Origin: UBA7332 sp051648105
GTDB lineage: Bacteria > Bacteroidota > Bacteroidia > Bacteroidales > UBA7332
DNA length: 25,890 nt
Direction: 5' to 3'
Assembly: GCA_051648105.1 (NCBI GenBank)
Contig: JBOFEN010000033.1
Span: 1-25,890 of the forward strand
Shown here: positions 22,243-25,890 of the stretch, piece by piece
Position numbering within the stretch: the stretch's first letter is position 1
Layout: every line of letters starts with the position of its first letter
Position numbers and translations under genes: made by a program
Notes under the pieces: model-generated
Seen by the model: the letters and a program-made list of their open reading frames with translations, nothing else
Told to the model about the DNA's origin: nothing
Database searches by the model: none

Positions 22243-23904
22243 CTAATATCTAAAGCTACTTCCACCAAGGAACTCTCTAAGAAGAGATGTAGGTGGTATC
22301 TCCATTTCGTATACAGGCTTGAAGTAACTTAAGAACTTTTGAAGTCTAAAAGCTTCAGCGTACTCGTCGCAGTTCTGTGGCACCTCCATTAATAGAGGGT
22401 CAGCATGGTTTTTTATTACAGCTAGCTCAAAGAGAAGAGAAGAGTTGAACATAGCGTCCGCATTCTCTTGATAAGGGAAGATCCACTTCTCCTCTCCACG
22501 TCTAACGCTCTCCCAACGAGCAATTGTATCGCGAGCTGAATATTTTCTATACTTACTATCACGAATAATGCGTCTTAGTAGGCGATTGTCGGCTGTTGGT
22601 ATCCAGTTGTGATTGTCAAGAGAGATAGTTGTAAGAGCTGAAACATATATTCTAAACTTAACCTCCTCGTCAATATACTTTGTTAATTCAGGATTCAAAG
22701 CGTGTATCCCCTCAAGGAGTAAGACCTGATTCTCCTCTAGTTTTAGTTTATGTCCGTTATACTCTCGCAGACCAGTCTCGAAGTTGAATGTTGGCAGATC
22801 AACTTCTTCTCCATTTAGTAGAGATGTGAGATCCTTATTGAACTGCTCTAGGTCTAAGGCGTAAAGCGATTCGAAGTCATGTTTGCCTTCTTCATCAAGA
22901 GGTGTCTCCTCTCTGTTGATAAAGTAATCGTCAAGTGATATTGCAACGGGACGAATAAGGTTTGTCATCAGCTGAATACTCAGCCTCTTGCTAAAGGTTG
23001 TTTTACCCGAACTAGATGGGCCACTTATGAGGATCACTTTCACCCCTCCTCGGTTATATATAGAGTCAGCTATTCTAGATATCTGTTTCTCATGAAGCGC
23101 CTCTGTAAGTTTTATTAGATCAGTCACAACGTTCTGCTGAATAGCCATATTCAGTTCACCTACATTCTGAAGCCCTAATATCTTATTAAACCTTAGGTTA
23201 TCAGAGAACACCTCAAGAAGTTTAGGTTGCTCACAGTAGTCTTCTATTATAGATGGTTTTTTTCTTGAAGGGACCTGCAGAAGCATACCTCCATTATATA
23301 TTCTGAGATCAAAGAGTTTTATATATCCACTACTTGGAGCAAGTGCACCATAGTAGTAGTCAATCTTGTCATCAAGTAGATAGTAGTGCGAATAGACTGA
23401 TCCAACAGATTCAATTAGTGTGGCTTTATCCTCCATTCTTCTAGATCTAAAAAGAGCAACTACCTCTTCACTCTGTGCTTCGCGGCGTTTGAAAGGGATA
23501 TCAGCATCAACGATCTCGTGCATTCGAGCTTTAATCTTATCAATATCTTCTTGTGTAATCTTCTTGCCAATATTCACGGCACAGTAGTATCCCTTAGATA
23601 TTGGATGCTCAATGCGAAGATCAGAGAGAGGATATAGGTCGTCAATTGCTTTGTAGAGGATAAAGGATAGACTCCTTACGTAGCATCTCATCCCTGTTGA
23701 TCGACTTATATCAATGAACTCAATATTTTTGGCATTATATACTCTAAATTTAAGACCCTCAGTCTTGTTGTTTACTCTAGCACCAATGACGGTATAGGGT
23801 GAAGTAATCTTTAATTGTTTATAAATATCCAAAAGAGAACTCCCTATTGGAAACAAATGAAACGAATTGGTGTTCTTACAGTAGATTCTTATATCATTTC
23901 TCAT
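22243..23904 (-). CDS. Nucleoside (uridine-type) kinase with ThrRS-like TGS and SAD domains
   Basis: The protein has 553 residues in three parts. A TGS-like domain (about 1-65) is followed by a domain resembling the second additional (editing) domain of threonyl-tRNA synthetase (about 75-210: EHPISKGYYCAVNIG, DADIPFKRREA). A phosphoribulokinase/uridine kinase domain (about 285-490) has P-loop GPSSSGKT (295-302), DDYF (325-328) and LLLEGIHALNP. The expected reaction is ATP-dependent phosphorylation of a nucleoside such as uridine. The ThrRS editing HxxxH is not kept: RSLSF (77-81) stands in its place, so the domain is probably regulatory or binding. No other editing or aminoacylation domain is present. 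Confidence 0.88.
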   Translation of the reverse strand: MRNDIRIYCKNTNSFHLFPIGSSLLDIYKQLKITSPYTVIGARVNNKTEGLKFRVYNAKNIEFIDISRSTGMRCYVRSLSFILYKAIDDLYPLSDLRIEHPISKGYYCAVNIGKKITQEDIDKIKARMHEIVDADIPFKRREAQSEEVVALFRSRRMEDKATLIESVGSVYSHYYLLDDKIDYYYGALAPSSGYIKLFDLRIYNGGMLLQVPSRKKPSIIEDYCEQPKLLEVFSDNLRFNKILGLQNVGELNMAIQQNVVTDLIKLTEALHEKQISRIADSIYNRGGVKVILISGPSSSGKTTFSKRLSIQLMTNLIRPVAISLDDYFINREETPLDEEGKHDFESLYALDLEQFNKDLTSLLNGEEVDLPTFNFETGLREYNGHKLKLEENQVLLLEGIHALNPELTKYIDEEVKFRIYVSALTTISLDNHNWIPTADNRLLRRIIRDSKYRKYSARDTIARWESVRRGEEKWIFPYQENADAMFNSSLLFELAVIKNHADPLLMEVPQNCDEYAEAFRLQKFLSYFKPVYEMEIPPTSLLREFLGGSSFRY

Positions 23905-24049
23905 TATCAGACTCGTTTAATAGTTCCTATTGATTACTATTAACAAAATAGAGCCAAATAATGTTGTTACAAAAGCATTACAATCGTTATTTAATTGTGT
24001 AATATCTAATTTTAGCAGAAAGAGGGTGTAACTGCGTATCTTTTTTCTA

Positions 24050-24057
24050 TAATTTTG
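24050..24057 (+). promoter_or_regulatory. Candidate -7 element of the Na/Pi cotransporter gene
   Basis: TAATTTTG matches TAnnTTTG, 54 bases before the ATG at 24112. No good -33 partner is seen at 19-21 bases. Confidence 0.4.
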
Positions 24058-24111
24058 TCCAATTGATAAAGTGAAAGAAATACAAACCAATAACTAGTAA
24101 TTAACTACACA

Positions 24112-25890
24112 ATGAATTATTCATTTTACGATTTCCTGACTCTTGTAGGATCGCTGGGTATGTTCCTTTATGGAATGAAGGTGATGAGCGAGGGGCTTCA
24201 GAAAGTTGCCGGTGACCGTCTTCGCGGATTCCTTGCAACAATGACTAAAAATCGCCTAATGGGTCTCCTTACTGGGGTGCTTATTACGATGCTTATTCAG
24301 TCGTCATCCGCTACCACTGTAATGGTTGTAAGCTTTGTGAATGCAGGTCTTCTAACCTTAGCTCAGTCAATCACTGTTATCATGGGTGCCAATATTGGTA
24401 CAACAGTAACAGCATGGATCATCTCACTTTTCGGATTTAAGTTCTCCATTAGTGTAGTTGCCCTACCGATTATGGGTCTGGCAATCCCGCTTATCTTCTC
24501 TAGCAATGGAAAGAGAAAGTCGTGGGGAGAGTTCTTAGTTGGTTTCGCATTCCTTTTTATGGGATTGGATTTCCTAAAGGGGGCAGTGCCAGACATCAAG
24601 AGTAACCCTGAGATTCTCTCATTCCTTAGAGAGTATACTCAGATGGGATTCTCTTCGACCCTTCTATTCCTACTTATAGGTACAATACTAACAATTGTAG
24701 TTCAATCATCAAGTGCCACTATGGCTATCACACTAGTGATGTGTTCAAAAGGGTGGATCTCTTACGAGATAGCAGCAGCCATGGTTCTTGGAGAGAATAT
24801 TGGTACTACTATCACAGCTAACCTAGCCGCGCTTTCTGCAAATACATCAGCAAAACGTGCTGCACTTTCTCACCTTATGTTCAACATCTTTGGGGTGATT
24901 TGGGTATTGATCCTTTTTAGACCATTCATGGCACTAGTAGGTACAGTTGTAACTAAGCTAGGCGGTGGTGATCCACACGCACTAATGACACTTACAGCTA
25001 ACCTCTCACCAGCTGATCAGGCACTTATCGAGAGCAAGGAGAAGCTTACAGACCCATCGATGCTAGCCCTTCGCGAGCAGTTTATAGCAGGTCAGGTGTC
25101 GGTTTCTTACGCACTTTCACTCTTCCATACCCTCTTCAATATCATCAACAGCTTCTTGATGATTTGGTTTGTGGGCGTATATGTTAAGGTTGTTTCAACC
25201 CTTATCAAACAGAAAACATCAGAGGAGGACTTCCACCTACAATTCATCTCTACAGGACTTCTATCAACAGGAGAACTTTCACTTATGCAAGCGCGCCAAG
25301 AGATTCAATTATACGCTAAGCGTACAAACAAGATGTTTACGATTGTTCGTGAATTGATGGAGCAGAAACCAAACAGCGATGAGTTCATTAAGACATTTAC
25401 CCGCATAGAGAAGTATGAAGGTATTTGTGATAGAATGGAACTTGAGATTGGTAGCTACCTAAACCAAGTAGCAGAAGGTAGACTAAGTAACGAGAGTAAA
25501 TCAGCTGTACGTCGTATGATGACTAAGATCAGTGAGATCGAGTCTGTAGGCGATAGCTGCTTCCATATCGCAAGAACTATCAACCACAAAGCTAAGCTAA
25601 ACATCGAATTCACTGATGAAATGCTTGTTAACATCAATAAGATGTTTGACATTACAGAGAAGCAGCTTACTCAAGTTATCACTCTTATGGAGAAAGATGA
25701 TTTGGCTACACAAGCAGATATCGATGTACTTTACAATACAGAGAACGAGATCAACAATCTACGTAGCGTATTGAGACGTCAAAACGTTGAGGATGTAAAC
25801 AACAAACTCTATACATATCAAGCTGGAACACACTACATGGATATCATTGTAGAGTGTGAAAAACTTGGTGATTATGTGATGAATGTAGTT
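24112..25890 (+). CDS. Na/Pi cotransporter family protein with C-terminal PhoU-like domain (3' end outside window)
   Basis: An open frame of 593 codons runs from the ATG at 24112 to the window edge without a stop, so the gene is partial. The inverted duplication of the NptA/PNaS family is plain: QSSSATT (63-69) with GANIGTT (92-98), and QSSSATM (198-204) with GENIGTT (227-233), each within hydrophobic segments. After about residue 350 the chain becomes a charged, helical PhoU-like region (LMQARQEIQLYAKRTNKMF..., ESVGDSCFHIARTINHK) on the cytoplasmic side. It predicts sodium-coupled phosphate uptake with a built-in sensor. The first Met gives a short hydrophobic start without a signal peptide. 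Confidence 0.93.
   Translation, partial: MNYSFYDFLTLVGSLGMFLYGMKVMSEGLQKVAGDRLRGFLATMTKNRLMGLLTGVLITMLIQSSSATTVMVVSFVNAGLLTLAQSITVIMGANIGTTVTAWIISLFGFKFSISVVALPIMGLAIPLIFSSNGKRKSWGEFLVGFAFLFMGLDFLKGAVPDIKSNPEILSFLREYTQMGFSSTLLFLLIGTILTIVVQSSSATMAITLVMCSKGWISYEIAAAMVLGENIGTTITANLAALSANTSAKRAALSHLMFNIFGVIWVLILFRPFMALVGTVVTKLGGGDPHALMTLTANLSPADQALIESKEKLTDPSMLALREQFIAGQVSVSYALSLFHTLFNIINSFLMIWFVGVYVKVVSTLIKQKTSEEDFHLQFISTGLLSTGELSLMQARQEIQLYAKRTNKMFTIVRELMEQKPNSDEFIKTFTRIEKYEGICDRMELEIGSYLNQVAEGRLSNESKSAVRRMMTKISEIESVGDSCFHIARTINHKAKLNIEFTDEMLVNINKMFDITEKQLTQVITLMEKDDLATQADIDVLYNTENEINNLRSVLRRQNVEDVNNKLYTYQAGTHYMDIIVECEKLGDYVMNVV

Overview
The window looks like a chromosomal segment of a member of the Bacteroidota, most likely the order Bacteroidales. 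Supporting signs are TAnnTTTG-type -7 promoter elements upstream of many genes, weak Shine-Dalgarno sites, long perfect hairpin terminators, and typical families: an N-succinylornithine-type carbamoyltransferase, DUF2723, DUF3943, DUF695, DUF3467, and a nucleoside kinase with ThrRS-like N-terminal domains. I cannot place it below order from sequence alone. No transposase, integrase, phage structural gene, tRNA or CRISPR array was seen; the region reads as core plus envelope genes.

Layout. 1-120: the 3' part of a 5S rRNA and the terminator of its rRNA operon. 217-1515: hflX (minus), followed by a 30-bp perfect inverted repeat. 1617-5075 (minus): a tightly packed run, in transcription order, of a cupin sugar ketoisomerase, a PLP sugar aminotransferase, meaB, a YtxH-like protein, a DUF1469/holin-like protein and a small basic protein. 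5361-8626 (plus): pta, a divergent 3-hydroxyacyl-CoA dehydrogenase, and ackA. 8627-9190: a 564-base gene-free stretch with two tandem hairpins, four 10-bp palindromes spaced at exactly 22 bp, and the terminator of the gene to its right.

9191-11494 (minus) is a TonB-dependent receptor, divergent from an AraC-type regulator (11684-12517). Downstream of the regulator on the plus strand are a 16-residue-repeat surface protein and a DUF3943 outer-membrane protein. 15323-18168 (plus) is a second compact run: DUF695, DUF3467, a succinylornithine carbamoyltransferase and a secreted PL10 pectate lyase. It converges through a shared hairpin on a minus-strand pair: a DUF2723 (TMEM260/GT-C-like) membrane protein followed by a polysaccharide deacetylase. 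A nucleoside kinase (minus) and the first 593 codons of a Na/Pi cotransporter (plus, cut by the window edge) close the window.

How it fits together. pta and ackA make ATP and acetate from acetyl-CoA, and the dehydrogenase between them suggests a link to acyl-CoA metabolism. Two gene groups concern envelope sugars: the dTDP-amino-sugar pair and the GT-C/deacetylase pair. The receptor, AraC regulator and two outer-membrane proteins may form one regulated surface module. The observations most worth checking are the 22-bp phased palindrome array, the dehydrogenase that has lost a catalytic-site Asn, and the nucleoside kinase whose ThrRS-like editing domain has lost its HxxxH histidines.
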